Part shown: positions 1 to 45,987 of the stretch, piece by piece | Numbering within the stretch: position 1 is the first letter of the stretch | Layout of the letters: each line of letters starts with the position of its first letter | From: Portunus trituberculatus | Taxonomy: Eukaryota > Arthropoda > Malacostraca > Decapoda > Portunidae | Length of the DNA: 64,000 nt | Direction of reading: 5' to 3' | NCBI RefSeq assembly: GCF_017591435.1 | Contig: NC_059292.1 | Span: 27,224,043 to 27,288,042 of the forward strand | Made by a program: the position numbers and the translations under genes | Notes under the pieces: generated by a model | Told to the model about the DNA's origin: nothing | Databases searched by the model: none | The model's input: the letters and a program-made list of their open reading frames with translations, nothing else

Positions 1-914
1 AATTTCGAAAGCATCATCACTGTAACTGTTCATTTTCTTTACAGTTGTCGAACGATTAGTTTCGAGTTGGTTCGCAGCCACACTCGGTGGGCGAACCATT
101 AAGAAATCTTCACTCAGGAGATGCCTGATGGCACTGCAATATTTTTGGTGATACAACCGAAACCACTATCATTAAATTAACTCTCTCGGTTTCTGAACAT
201 AAAAGGATAACACCAAACAGCAGAGTTCGCGCTTCTGTCAGAAAAATGAAGCTTTCAAGCAAAGAGGAATACAACATAAGAGTGTCTCTGTTATTTGACG
301 CACGATGCCTCTTGAAGTACTTTCCGGAAAAAAGTTTTTTTAAAATCAGAATCCTTTCTGTTTTCTTGCCTTTACGCGTAGATTTTATACCATTAATGTT
401 GTTGGGTTCGCTCTTACATGATGAATCATTAGAATAAAACTAAAACTGACAGACTTACCGACTAACGGACTGGCTGACTGACTGACTGCTTACTGACTGA
501 CCAAGCGTTCACAATGAGATCAATCATGCTGTAAATCCGTGACTAAACCTTGCATGGCCTTCATCAACGCCCCACTAGCAGGAATTTAATTCAAATTATT
601 GAGAATCACACACCAAAAAATATGTATGATTTGAATTACATCCATAGATGTAGTGAGAATAAATTGTAATGGCGTTGCGACACCACATTCAGATAAAATG
701 CAGTATATAACCACAAGATTGATGACACTACATTCAATTACAGTCCAGACTCCCCTCCTGTGGCCTTCATTAATAACATCAGTACCTCCCCGAACCCGTC
801 CCCAATCTTAGCACTGTTGTTTTAAATATACGCAGCCATCGATTCTTGTTCGGGGGTTTCTGTTGAAGCGAGCCACTAACCACAAACATGACAAGCCCCG
901 GGAACTGACATCCA
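1..914. other. Non-coding DNA upstream of the first Pax3/7 exon in the window
   Basis: Presumed intron of Pax3/7, since the earlier paired-domain exons are further left. No paired-domain coding sequence seen. A short CTGA-rich patch lies at about 470-502. Nothing else recognised. Confidence 0.5.
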
Positions 915-1213
915 GCCCAGTATTTTCAAACACTCTGCTCTCTCACCACGACTGTTTTCAAATGACACGGAGATGATCAGCTGTGTTAAGAGTGCTTCTC
1001 CTTGTGATGATGTGGAACTCTTGTTAATCTGTCAAAGGCCACGGAGATGATCAGCTGTATTAAGATTGCTTCTCCTTGTTATGATGTGGAACTCTTATTA
1101 ATCTGTCACCACACCGTAAAAACATGCTTGAAATCTCGCGTAATTTCAACTATGGACTTTTGGAAATGGTAGAAGGGCGTTGCAGAAATGTTTTAAAATA
1201 TGATCCATAGTGT
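915..1213 (+). repeat. Dispersed repeat R1, copy 1
   Basis: This stretch resembles 6073-6295 over its length. Shared blocks include ctctcaccac or ctctcaccag, a ggagatgat block and aaatgttttaaaatatgat. This copy has an internal 74-bp tandem duplication (966-1039 and 1040-1113). Probably a non-autonomous mobile element relic; no coding capacity. Confidence 0.7.
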
Positions 1214-1434
1214 TGCTACGTGTGGGAGACCAATGCTGCATGTATCTTTATGTGTTTATATGTATTCATGTAATGTATTATGTTCTTATTTGTGAGCTGA
1301 ACACTATACTTTCTTGATACATTGTTCCTCCGCACGCGCCTCTCCCCTTCCAGTCTTCCATTATTTTGCCTCCACTCGCCCATTGCACCTTACTTCCACC
1401 TCCACTCACGAGCCCATCCCCTCTCCACCTTTCT

Positions 1435-1850
1435 GTGTTGTTCTGTTCCATCACTCTATTCCCTTAGCTTACACCCACTTCATCGATTCATTCTTCCACT
1501 TCTACTCTTCCCTCACCTTATGCTCCACCCTATTATGTACACTACCTTACGTCCACTCCATCAATACATCTCTCATCTTACAGCCATCCCTCACCTTATG
1601 CTTCCACTCTATTCCACTACCTTACGCTCATTTCATCAGTTCATCCCTCCACATCCAGCCTTCCCCAGCCTATTCATCCACTCTATTCTACTACCTTGCG
1701 CCCACTTTTATCAGTTCATCCCTCCACTTACAGTCTTCTTTTATCCTACTCCATTATCCTTCCATCACCTTACATCCACTCACATCATCAACTCATTCCT
1801 TTACTTCCAACCTTTCATCATCTCTTCACTACCTCACACCTACGGACACC
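1435..1850 (+). repeat. Degenerate ~75-bp tandem repeat (minisatellite)
   Basis: The block around actaccttacg recurs near 1463, 1541, 1616, 1690 and 1768 (spacing 74-78 bp), each followed by a catca...ttcatc-type stretch. Pyrimidine-rich; open frames here are artefacts of it. It ends about 90 bp before the Pax3/7 exon at 1940. Confidence 0.75.
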
Positions 1851-1939
1851 ATCCACTCACCCCTCCCGAGATCTTTTCCCCTTGCCACTTCCGCATCTAA
1901 CATTCCTCTTCTCTCTCTCTCTGTCTTCTCGGCCGTCAG

Positions 1940-29886
<27,947 letters not shown>

Positions 29887-30024
29887 GGACGAAAAATCCT
29901 TAGGAAGAAAAGAAAAAGAAGGGAACGCATACATAGAATACGACGGATAGAAAATATCCTTTATATTATATTGTGGGTAACGTTTCAAAAGATAAGACAT
30001 TTGACTCCATCTGGATTTAGAAAA

Positions 30025-30098
<74 letters not shown>

Positions 30099-32810
30099 GC
30101 GTTAAGTGTTCACGAGCGACGCGTGACCGCCGAGGAACGCAGCACGACGCTTCCCTCAATACATCGTTATGTATTGTATTCTAATATTTTTCTAGTTCTT
30201 TTGGGCTCATTAATTCACAGATACCGTCCTCGCAGCCTTAATTAATCCATTCCAACAATCAATTTCATGACGAACAGCTTTCAAAACACATTATGTTTGA
30301 AGCTCTAGATCCCATGAATGAATCCCTCATTCACATCTTCAGGTTAGTGTTTCATCCAGCTCTAAATATAGAGCTTGCCTACAGTTTGTAGTATAGAACG
30401 TGCAGCGTGAGGCAAGTCCTTGAAAATAAAAGCCTTCATGAACACTCAAGCTACTTTCGCGGTCGCGGCAGGAGCGAGGGCCAGCCACCGCCCGTTAGTT
30501 CAGGAACCCAGCGTGCGTCAGGCGTTACTGTAGGCTGGTGATAAGACCCAAGTGCCTCCTGTTGTAATTAGATGCTGGTGTGTGATTTATGATACTGAAG
30601 AGTAAATCAGGATGGTGAATGTGTTCCTGGCTGCCGGTGAGGATCCTCTACCTGGTGCAGACTGCCCACGGCTGCCTTTGTCTTCCTGGATGAATGATGC
30701 AGATCTTCCAATTCTCCTAAGTGTCTTCGCATAGCAATAAGGTGACTAGTCGGCCAATGCGAGGCAGTGAGGTGCAGCAGATCCTGGTGTTTGCTGCCGT
30801 GATGCCTTTCAATCCCTCACAAGACTTACCATCAATACGCTGGCATTCAGATCTATGTGTCTCGTATGTGAGATAAAACCCTTTGAGTTCCATCTGAGGC
30901 AGCAACTCCCCGCCGAGAAACGAGTCGGAGTGTCAGGTGTCGGAGCTTCTGAAGCCTAACCATTGTGCCAGCGACACCCATCCTCCGCCTCCTGGTTGCC
31001 TCCACTCGTGTAAATTTTATTTTCTCTCATCCTCTCAAGGCTCTTTCTCGGTGCGTTCTCCGACAGAAAGTTATTGGAAGTGTTTTTTTTACCTGAGAGT
31101 TTTTCATCCAAGCTTATTCCATACATATAAATGTACTCAAAACTCCAGTAATTGTGAGTGTGGTGAGCGATGGCGTTCCTACCCCGCTGCGCCGAGCATA
31201 GGCAGCGGCGCCTGCACGTCATCTCAGCGGCCGGTGCTCGGCGGGGCGTGGCAGCATCAGGGAAGTGCTCGCTTGCCCAAATACTCCAGCAAGCCGAGGG
31301 TGAGTCTGACCGTGCCTGAGAATTAGCCGACTTTCAAAGCTCTTATTTTTGTATCTACAGCATTGCCAAAACCTGGATCGTAGCGTTAAGGTATTTTTTG
31401 TAAAAACTTTTTTCCACTTACACTGACATAACCTCCCCAGCACGCCTAACTTCCCGTCTCCCCGCCCCGTGTGCTGGGGGACCGCCGCTCGCCCGTCCCT
31501 GCCGTGGGTGGGCGTCTCTAATGTCCCTAATGCTTGTAATGCCCTGTCAACCTGTAGTGTCCTTGATTCACTCAAATAAACTTAATATTCATGTCCACGT
31601 GATCACTTCCCTGGTAAGCTAAGGCTGTGTGGGGTCACCATCCGCTTCAGTCAAGTTATGGAGGTGCTTGTTGTTATGTAGGTGGTTGTTTTGACAGTTT
31701 TTATTTAGTTTGATATTCATAATCATGACCATTACATATATTATATGAAACGAAAGTTATCTGTTGTCGGCATTTTTATTCTTGCATAAATCCTTCGCCT
31801 ACTTAATCAGATATTTATGAAGCTTTGTCATTTATCTATTCAGTTTGATGACAATGTTCATGTTGTTCATTAACTAGTCCTATAGAGTATTAGCGCTGAA
31901 TTATTCACATGACTTTGCCGCCTTTAATTCATTCAGTTTTCTTACTAATTCATTTACTTATCTTTGTTTATTTTCGCAATCTTATTCATCCACGTACTGT
32001 ACACCTTCTTACTTTGATATAGGCTTCTATAGCTTTCTGTATTTTCTACTCGTACCTTCCTTTAGTGTATGAAATACTCATATACTAGAATATCTATCTT
32101 TTTTTTTCTTCTTCTTCCTCTTCAAGGAGTATGTTTGTCCACAGGATTCGTTATTGATGGAGTTTTGACAGTCACCTATTTGGTTTGTGTGTGTTATAGA
32201 TATTGATAAATCTTTTGAAACAATAGAGTACTTAGTTACAGGTGTACTTTTTTCTTATTATTTTTTCAACACCATGGTAAAGTTTCATACATTACACAAC
32301 ACGTAAATATGACTTCACTACTCAATTAGCCTCCCATTAGGTAACCACATGAAACAGCAGTACCGAATTATCAACATCCATTTCTAAGTTTGATCATATA
32401 TTTCTCACGAGTACAGGTGCTAACAACGGTGTCACCTACCAGTATTACATAAACAACCCTCCCTCCTCCTTTTAGACGAGCATACATATTTCATTCCTTA
32501 TTGTAAAGTGGTCCATATTTCAAGCTTCCCTTCCTTCCTGTACTATCGCGGAGCTGGAGGTGGTGTTGGAGCCGCCGCCGCCCCATTCACTTCCAGCCAC
32601 CCGGAAGATACTCAATAGTTTGTTTACTCTGTGTTTGCCTCGACCCGTGGGAACCGTATAGTGAGGTGCCGTCGTGCGGGGGTGTTCAGGGAAGTCCGCG
32701 GCAGGTGTGTGTGGGGGAGGAATGGCGCTGTGGTAAGGCAAGGGAGGGGAGGAGGGTGGGGAGGTGACGGAGGGAAAGTTAATGTGATCAAATGGGGCAA
32801 ATATTTTGTA
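29887..32810 (+). other. Pax3/7 3' UTR and flanking DNA
   Basis: The 3' UTR starts at 29887 and includes a (CT)n tract (30027-30093). AATAAA hexamers occur at 30425-30430 and 31575-31580; either could be a polyadenylation signal, but nothing decides between them. The block 30180-30330 is AT-rich with TTAATTAAT-like homeodomain-type motifs and no SSR. No further gene recognised. Confidence 0.45.
30027..30093 (+). repeat. (CT)~33 microsatellite in the Pax3/7 3' UTR region
   Basis: CT dinucleotides 140 bp after the Pax3/7 stop codon. Confidence 0.97.
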
Positions 32811-32828
32811 TTTCATGTAGAAGCTGTG

Positions 32829-33205
32829 GTGGAGAGAGTTAAGGGAGAGGAGAGGAGGGACAGTTCAGTGAGAGGAGAGGGGAAGAGTTGTGGCGGAGAG
32901 TTAAGGGAGAGGAGAGGGAAGAGTTGTGGCTGAGAGAGTTAAGGGAGAGGAGAGGGGAAGAGTTGTGGCTGAGAGTTAGGGAGAGGAGAGGAGAAGAGTT
33001 GTGGCTGAGAGAGTTTAGGGAGAGGAGAGGGGATGAGTTGTGGCTGAGAGAGTTTAGGGAGAGGAGAGGGGAAGAGTTGTGGTGGTGAGAGTTAAGGGAG
33101 AGGAGAGAGTCTAGGGAGAGGAGAGGGGAGAGTGAGTTGTGGTGAAGTTTGTTTAGGGAGAGGAGAGGGAGCGGATGTGGTAGCGAGAGTTTAGGGAGAG
33201 TGGAT
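32829..33205 (+). repeat. 36-39-bp GA-rich minisatellite
   Basis: gagttgtgg begins at 32885, 32921, 32960, 32996, 33035, 33074 and 33134. Units read roughly gagagtttagggagaggaga plus ggggaagagttgtggct. Most spacings are multiples of three, which keeps a repetitive Arg/Glu/Leu/Trp frame open (32631-33088). I regard that frame as non-coding. Confidence 0.9.
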
Positions 33206-33209
33206 GTTG

Positions 33210-34039
33210 CATGGATGGTATAAAAGTGTCTAGATTGGTGTTAACTGGTTTGCTTCACAATACGGTGGCTTCGAAAGGAACAACTGTCAGGTCACCCCAG
33301 TGCTATAGACAAACATGGTATACAATGATCAACTTCTCTGTATGTCTGTCATCTAGGAATAGTACATACTTTTAACACATGCGCATTCTTTTTCGTCATT
33401 AATCTAGATATACAGAGGTTTGAAAGACTAATGACGAGAGATCTCTCAGTGAAGTTTTAGGTATGGTTATCAACAACAGTCACCATGGCAATTGGATGAT
33501 TGATTATAAACATTTTTTTGGCAGTTGAACTATTACATTGACATCTCAACGCGTTATGTAATCATTAAAGATAGATTTAATTGACTTTGAAACGTCCATC
33601 TCCTTGGATGCTCTTCCTGATCTAGTTTATTCTCGGCACCTCCACCCACTACCTGTGAATAATGTAACGAGGAGGCAAACCGTCGAATTATACTGATGTT
33701 CGGTAAATAACTTTCTACTCTTTTTCTGGTAATGCTTATAGTACTCATGCACATTATAAAGCATATTCTTACACTATTCACTTGTAAAATGTGTGTTGAA
33801 CGAGTGTGTGGACAAGGTGAAGCAACGTGCATCTTCTTGACAGCATGACTCGTGTTACTTTGTTAGGATAACAAAAGTACAGACACCTGACAAGTATGAG
33901 TTACTCGATCTGAGGCAATACAATCGACCATTGCATCCCGCGATCCCGAGTAAGAAAGTTACCATTTTAACATCATATATTTAGTAAACCTTTGATAAGG
34001 CAGTTCTTTTGAAAAGACATTGATATTACTGGGGTTTGG

Positions 34040-34073
<34 letters not shown>

Positions 34074-34310
34074 TATGTGTCAAGTCAGAATAAGTAACGC
34101 ATTTGGGTCCAGCGGTGATTTTTCGAGGGATCATTTTCAAAATTATTTACGTAACGTATTATAACCCCGCCAGGCCGAGCCAAACCAGGGCCGTGACGTC
34201 ATTAACATAGCGAGCAAGGCCGTGACGTCACGACGGGGAAGCTTTCAGCTGTCTTCCCTTCTTGGCTCTTTTGTCAGTATGATTTACTGTACGTGTTATA
34301 TCGTTTGTGT
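33210..34310. other. Intergenic DNA with poly-T and CRE palindromes
   Basis: Unique sequence with no gene recognised. A T29 tract lies at 34042-34070. The segment 34165-34245 is GC-richer and carries two TGACGTCA sites. Confidence 0.6.
34194..34230. promoter_or_regulatory. Two perfect CRE palindromes
   Basis: TGACGTCA at 34194-34201 and 34223-34230, each inside a repeated ggccgtgacgtca. This is the consensus for CREB/ATF bZIP factors. No transcript start is visible nearby; MPC2 starts about 2 kb downstream. Confidence 0.5.
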
Positions 34311-34311
34311 A

Positions 34312-34314
<3 letters not shown>

Positions 34315-34362
<48 letters not shown>
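34315..34362 (+). repeat. (GT)n followed by (GA)n
   Basis: Short (GT)~7 joined to (GA)~16. A second, shorter copy of the context (agagagtgtgttgtcctgttt) is at 34746 after SINE B copy 3. Confidence 0.9.
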
Positions 34363-34365
<3 letters not shown>

Positions 34366-34401
34366 GTCCTGTTTTTCATTGAATATTAGGGAATGCTGTG
34401 T

Positions 34402-34693
34402 GTTTCACTGTTTCACTGTTTGATCTGCTGCAGTCTCTGACGAGACAGCCAGACGTTACCCTACGGAACGAGCTCAGAGCTCATTATTTCCGATCTTCGG
34501 ATAGGCCTGAGACCAGGCACACACCACACACTGGGACAACAAGATCACAACTCGATTTACATCCCGTACCTACTCATTGCTAGGTGAACAGGGGCTACAC
34601 GTGAAAGGAGACACACCCAAATATCTCCACCCGGCCGGGGAATCGAATCCCGGTCCTCTGGCTTGTGAAGCCAGCGCTCTAACCACTGAGCTA

Positions 34694-34728
<35 letters not shown>

Positions 34729-34738
34729 TGTGTGTGTG
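34402..34738 (-). mobile_element. SINE B copy 3
   Basis: Element 34402-34696, head on the - strand (about 34630-34696) with GGTAGCTCAGTGGTTAGAGC and loop TTCACAA. Nearly identical in body to the copies at 21331 and 28236. A (GT)n tract (34696-34738) abuts the head end. Confidence 0.87.
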
Positions 34739-34802
34739 TAATTTTGAGAGAGAGAGTGTGTTGTCCTGTTTTTCCTTGAATATAAGGGAATGCTGTGTGT
34801 GT

Positions 34803-35091
34803 GATTCACCTCGGTCGTCTGCTGGTCACCAGCCAGTCTTCTCCATTACGAAGCGAGCTCAGAGCTCATAGACCGATCTTCGGGTAGGACTGAGACCACA
34901 ACACACTCCACACACCGGGAAAGCGAAGCCACAATATCTCGAGTTACATCCCGTACCTATTTACTGCTAGGTGAACAGGGGCCACACATTAAGAGGCTTG
35001 CCCATTTGCCTCGCCGCTTACCGGGATTCGAACCCGGCCCTCTCGATTGTGAGTCGAGCGTGCTAACCACTACACTACGCGGTGTATTTAC

Positions 35092-35133
<42 letters not shown>
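34803..35133 (-). mobile_element. SINE A copy 2
   Basis: Element 34803-35084, head on the - strand (35014-35084): CCGCGTAGTGTAGTGGTTAG, anticodon stem CTCGA/TCGAG with loop CTCACAA (CAC), GGGTTCGAATCCCGG. The body matches SINE A copy 1 and shares its centre with SINE B. A (GT)n tract follows at 35096-35133. Lies about 100 bp from SINE B copy 3. Confidence 0.87.
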
Positions 35134-35135
<2 letters not shown>

Positions 35136-35339
35136 CCTCTACATTGTTGTATATCTGCTTATGGTGTGAAATTACTGATCGACTCATTATCTCTTCAGGC
35201 GAACATAATGAAACTGTTAATGTGAACCCGCCTTAGAGATAAAGGACGCTACCACACAATGCATCTCACCTATATATACTATTAGACGGTTTGTTTTCTC
35301 ATCATGTGTGCTTTCAGAGATCACAGAGATGGTTTTCAT

Positions 35340-35340
<1 letters not shown>

Positions 35341-35434
<94 letters not shown>
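35341..35434 (+). repeat. (CT)~47 microsatellite
   Basis: Uninterrupted CT dinucleotides. Confidence 0.98.
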
Positions 35435-35438
<4 letters not shown>

Positions 35439-35926
35439 CTCTCTCTCTCTTATGAGTGATGCAGTTCTTATTAATATGTTATTGGAATCATGGAAATATG
35501 CATAGAACTACTAACTTCCTTCAGAGTCAGTTGGAAATAATGGAGATGTCACCAAACTAAGAACATGGAATCACGGTGATGAAGGGTAAGGATCACAACC
35601 TGGCAAGAATATATCAGAATGTCTGCTGGATGTTCTTGACGTGTGAAAGTAGGTAGCCGATTGGATAGTGTTCTTATTACCTACACCAGACTATCCATAA
35701 GTTATAATTATAGAAAGGCTAATATAGTGGGCTTTATTTATTCTTTATTTATTTATTTATTTTTATTTTTTTTTTTTTTCTTTATCATGGTAGGTACCCT
35801 AACTGTCATTGGCTACAGCTAAGCTGCCTTTGATGTGTATTATAGGCCTGCCTCTTCCTCTTCTCCACACACCCCCTCCTTGTCCATCCTCCCCATCCCC
35901 ATGATTTTCATACCTTCATCAACCCG

Positions 35927-35929
<3 letters not shown>

Positions 35930-35987
<58 letters not shown>

Positions 35988-36037
35988 ACAAGGAGCGATT
36001 ATAAACATCAACCGCTTAAAAAAAAAAAAAAAAAAAG
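35930..36037 (+). repeat. (CT)n and poly-A
   Basis: (CT)~27 at 35930-35983 and A18 at 36020-36037, about 90 bp before the probable MPC2 promoter. Confidence 0.95.
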
Positions 36038-36129
36038 ATGTTCGACAAGAGTTATTTGTCTCTAATAAAGAATAATTGCTTTCCCTGAGCCACAAATAGT
36101 AACATATAAAGCAAAAATAATAAGGTGAA

Positions 36130-36314
36130 ATGAGAATTGTGTGGTACTCGGCGCAGCGTGGCGGTGTTCGGTTCGGCCCACAACAACAAGCAGTAGGCAG
36201 CTGGCAGCAGGGAGGGCTCAGTTGTGTGGTAGTGTGGCCTTGACTGACGGGTAGTTGTGTGCTGTGCTTCTTCTACCATCTCTCCACGTCTCCCAGCCCT
36301 CAGAACACACCACC
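36130..36314 (+). promoter_or_regulatory. Probable MPC2 5' UTR and core promoter region
   Basis: A GC-richer, SSR-free block immediately before the MPC2 ATG. No clear TATA box. The start context is caccATGG, a good Kozak match. The transcription start cannot be placed from sequence alone. Confidence 0.4.
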
Positions 36315-42269
<5,955 letters not shown>

Positions 42270-43675
42270 GTAAGTATTGCCTCGGCATTAAATCCCACCA
42301 GAATCCTTCTATTTATCATGGTTATTAATAATACATCTATCATCATTTAGCTATTGCTGGTTTACAAGAGAGTTGGTATTAATGAGATTGATCTTAACTG
42401 TTTGGGTTCATATTGCATGTTTACCACCTTATGCCATTATATAATTTTTCATTCCTTTATATAGTGAGTGTGCATACTAGCAGCATTTTGTGAAGAATTG
42501 CCCACATTACTTCCATAATAGGAGTAGGGATACCATGATATTGACATAATAATGAAGAAATATGAATTACTTTCTAATCCACAATTTTGTAGTTTTTTAT
42601 TTGAATAATTTCAAAAGTAGTTTTATACCTAGAACATACACAATAGGATTCCAGTGATCATACCGGGGGCTTTCAAAATTTATTGTTACTGTTATAAAGA
42701 CAAAAAAGGTTTAGGAAAACCATCTATTAGTTATAGCGTGGTGTGAAGTGAAGCTGTGCATTGGTGTTTCAGTGAGCTGGTAGATAGTTGCTGTGGTGGT
42801 GAGCAAGCTGATGAACAGACAGTTGTGGTGTTAGGGTGATTGATGTCTAGGTAAAGCATTAAACACAGTATTGGTTGTAATAAACAGTAGGTGATTTACT
42901 TATAATTCAGGATCTTCTATTTCTATCTGTGTAGTAGGCTACATTTTCTACATAGTCTAACAAAGTTCCAGTTTCTTCTACACTCAACCCTCCACTCTAT
43001 AATGCCTAATTGGTGCATCTATCACTGCACGATAACTGAAATCACAATAGCCAAAGTGAAGAACCTATGGTAATAATTCAAATTGACACTAGGACCTCCA
43101 AGCCGTCATTTTATTGTCACTTTTTGCCAAATTTTTGTACCATATAGTATAAAAGTGAAGAAATGGAAAAACTTTCTTAAGAATCATAACAACACAATAG
43201 GAGCTATCATGATAAAACATAATAGCAAAATTAATAAAATGCTTATTGCTGTGTCACCAGACATTTTCCGTATGTGGTGGCCAAAAAGCCCTTGCTGCTG
43301 CTGCTTTATTGCCATTTTGCTTGGCATAATCTATGACTTGTAGTTTGGAGGAGATTGTGTAGCCCAATATTTTTCACTTGCTGCTGCTTTGTTGGTGTTT
43401 TGTTATGATTATGAACTTGGGGGTACTCCTCACCACTAGATGGCATTGAGTCAGTGGTAATCAGTTGATATTTAACACGTTCCCTGCGATTGCCAGCATG
43501 GCAAAGTTGCCTGCACTGCAATACAAATTAATTGTTGTCACGTTAGTGCTGGTCAAGCCAGCGAAGTGAGAAGAGCAGAGAGTTGTCTGGGATAATACCC
43601 AAAGGAAATGGCAACCTCAAAGTGTTTGCCCACCATTGGGTCACATCGCATACCGTGAAAATTTTATTACTTCTC
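42270..43675. other. MPC2 intron 4 or 3' flank
   Basis: Should contain or precede the MPC2 terminal exon. Acceptor-like sites were looked at (for example tggtgtttcag at about 42770 and cttttccatatttag at 43838), but none gives a family-like C-terminus. No other gene recognised. Confidence 0.4.
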
Positions 43676-43678
43676 TGC

Positions 43679-43746
43679 GATACAACTCACCAGTGAGCAC
43701 ACTTTATTTGTTGATACAACTCACCAGTGAGCACACTTTATTTGTT
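43679..43746 (+). repeat. 34-bp tandem duplication
   Basis: tacaactcaccagtgagcac, then actttatttgttg, occurs at 43681 and 43715. A decayed third relative (tacaacccaccagtgagtaa) is at 44384. Confidence 0.9.
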
Positions 43747-44468
43747 GCTATTCAGCGCATCTCTATACATTACTATATTTTTTCTTTCCTAAATTTGTTT
43801 ATATATTTAAATATATAGTCTTTCTTTTCCATATTTAGAAAATAAATGTTACATGGTTTTATCAACTTCGTTCAACAGAAGAGACAGAAGATAAAATATT
43901 TCATCAGGAAATTTTGTATGAAACTGAAAAGATAAAGAAAATTATTGAAGCTTATCAAGGGAAGTCTAATTGTGATATCTCAGTTTAAGATATTTGTTAT
44001 AGAAAAATTCTGAAGGAAAAATGCAAAATAAGTTTCTTACATGCAATAGAAAAAAAGTATTTTAGAAAAAAGTATTTTTTTCTATTTATTCTATTTTGTT
44101 TCTTTGCTTATGTTTATTTCTGTATGCAATTCAAAAGGATCATCAATGGCAGCTTTTTATTAAAATTATTGAAGCTTGTCAAAGAAAGTCCAGTTGTAAC
44201 AAGTAAGTTTTATGTTCTTCTGAAGGAAAAAAGTTAATGATGTTTTGTGGAAAGAAAATATATGAAACCATAATTTTAATAACAGTAAAAATTTTCATAA
44301 GCTTCATATTATTCATCAATCAGAGTTTATTATTATTATAGAATTAATAGTAAGATTAAAATGTGATACATGTGAAAACTGTTGTACAACCCACCAGTGA
44401 GTAATAATTCATTTTTAAAGTGATAATACTGGTAATGATATCAATACCAGCAATAGAATAATGAATGC

Positions 44469-44753
44469 ATGCAGTTAGGGTATGTAAAAAGAAAAATACT
44501 TGAAAAAGATGCCATCACAGAAGATCCTTTGTGGACAATTAGATTGAGGAAATATGTAAAGAACTATTATTTCTTCTTAAAAGTATATAGAGAAACTCAA
44601 CTACCACATGACATCATAACCCGGAAGTTTTTGAATGACGAGCACAATAGCAGTAATTTTGTGCAATATAGAAATGTACGCAGGTTTTTAAGTATGTGCG
44701 ATAGTAGAGGGTTAAGTGTACTATATTGTCAATACAAAACACACAAGGTATAA
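44469..44753 (+). other. Unassigned open frame of 94 codons
   Basis: An ATG-to-stop frame with an unusually mixed, charged composition (KRKILEKDAITEDPLWTIRL, RKYVKNYYFFLKVYRETQLP, RRFLSMCDSRGL). Not recognised; may be a decayed transposase or reverse-transcriptase remnant, or chance. No promoter or splice evidence. Confidence 0.25.
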
Positions 44754-45057
44754 CCACAAATTTCAGATAAATGGTAGTTATACTGAATTCCCTTTCACAG
44801 AAGTAATCCTTTCAGCTATGAGTGGTCCAAAGGAAGGCCAAGAATGAATTATAAGCAACAACAATATCTGGTGCTTGGAGAATCTGCACAAGTTGGCCAA
44901 GGTAGTGTACTGACAAGGGCAGACAGTAATTAATCTGCTACATGTCAGGCAAACTCAAGTTGACAATGACAATACCGTAGAAATAATTGTTTTACATACT
45001 TGTTTGTTTTACATGTACATTCTCATCAAATTGTTGTTCTATGAACAAGTATATATT

Positions 45058-45235
45058 TTAATAAAGGGGTATCACTAGATTTACCTTACTTTCAACATTT
45101 CCCATTTTAGATCAGCATTAAAATAGGTGACCATAGTATATATTTTATTTTAATAAAGGGGTATCACTGTAAATTTACTTTACTTTCATTTCCCACTTTA
45201 GATCAGCATTAAAATAGGTGATCATGAAGTTACAG
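45058..45235 (+). repeat. ~92-bp tandem duplication
   Basis: ttaataaaggggtatcact ... ttagatcagcattaaaatag occurs twice, starting at about 45058 and 45150, with about 90% similarity by eye. Confidence 0.85.
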
Positions 45236-45289
45236 GACTGCAGCTATGGAAACAAATGTATATGATTGATTCACAGCACTTCTGGGCTT

Positions 45290-45870
45290 GGCATGCTGTG
45301 AGGATTTTTTTTTATTTCTTCGTGTCAAAACAGCATCCCTTCATCTTCAATTCATTTTAGGAAAGCAAAGTCATAAGAAATCAAATCCAGGAAGGAGGAT
45401 GGGAAGCTTAGATATGTGGGCATGTGTCAAAATGGATAATTGAATGGCCATCTCTTGGACACCTTATAACAATCACAGTGTGAACAAGCTGAACCATGGT
45501 GTAGCAGCAACTGGGTGACGAAAATTTCAAGTGTTCCAGGGAAAATATTCACTGCCAAAAAGTTCACTAGTGCAATGGCATGAAATCATACCATGATTGC
45601 TTACACAGCAACATCATTCATTGCTTCCCATCCCAATTATTTGCAATGTTAGCTCCCTGTGACTTATTCCTTTCCAAAAATGAAGTCTAAAGTGAAGGGA
45701 ATCTGATTTGACACTTCACAGCAATACAGTACAAATCACATAGGTACTTCGAGGAAGGACTTGCAGCCAACACACCAAGCATGGCAGAAGTGCCGGTAGT
45801 GGTCAATCCTCTCTCTACCTTGAAGGAGATAGCAATGAAACTTGAAACAGTTATGTCCTGTATCTTTTGA
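45290..45870 (+). mobile_element. Mariner-like transposase relic
   Basis: The region 45645-45705 reads LAPCDLFL and, after a frameshift, PKMKSKVKGI, matching the conserved mariner transposase block (YSPDLAPCDFFLFPKMKSKLKG) by eye. Stops and frameshifts throughout. Terminal inverted repeats were not found. Confidence 0.55.
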
Positions 45871-45987
45871 TAGCATCTTATTTACTCCAGCATCTTTCAT
45901 CTACCACATCAACAAGGAATGTACTTTTTGCAGTAGTAATACACTCCAGAAAACAAGAATCCCATGTAATCTGTAAGTGAATAAGGG

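Noticed and set aside
43838..43850. MPC2 terminal exon after cttttccatatttag
   Set aside because: The acceptor is excellent, but it would add only Gln-Lys before a stop, much shorter than the family.
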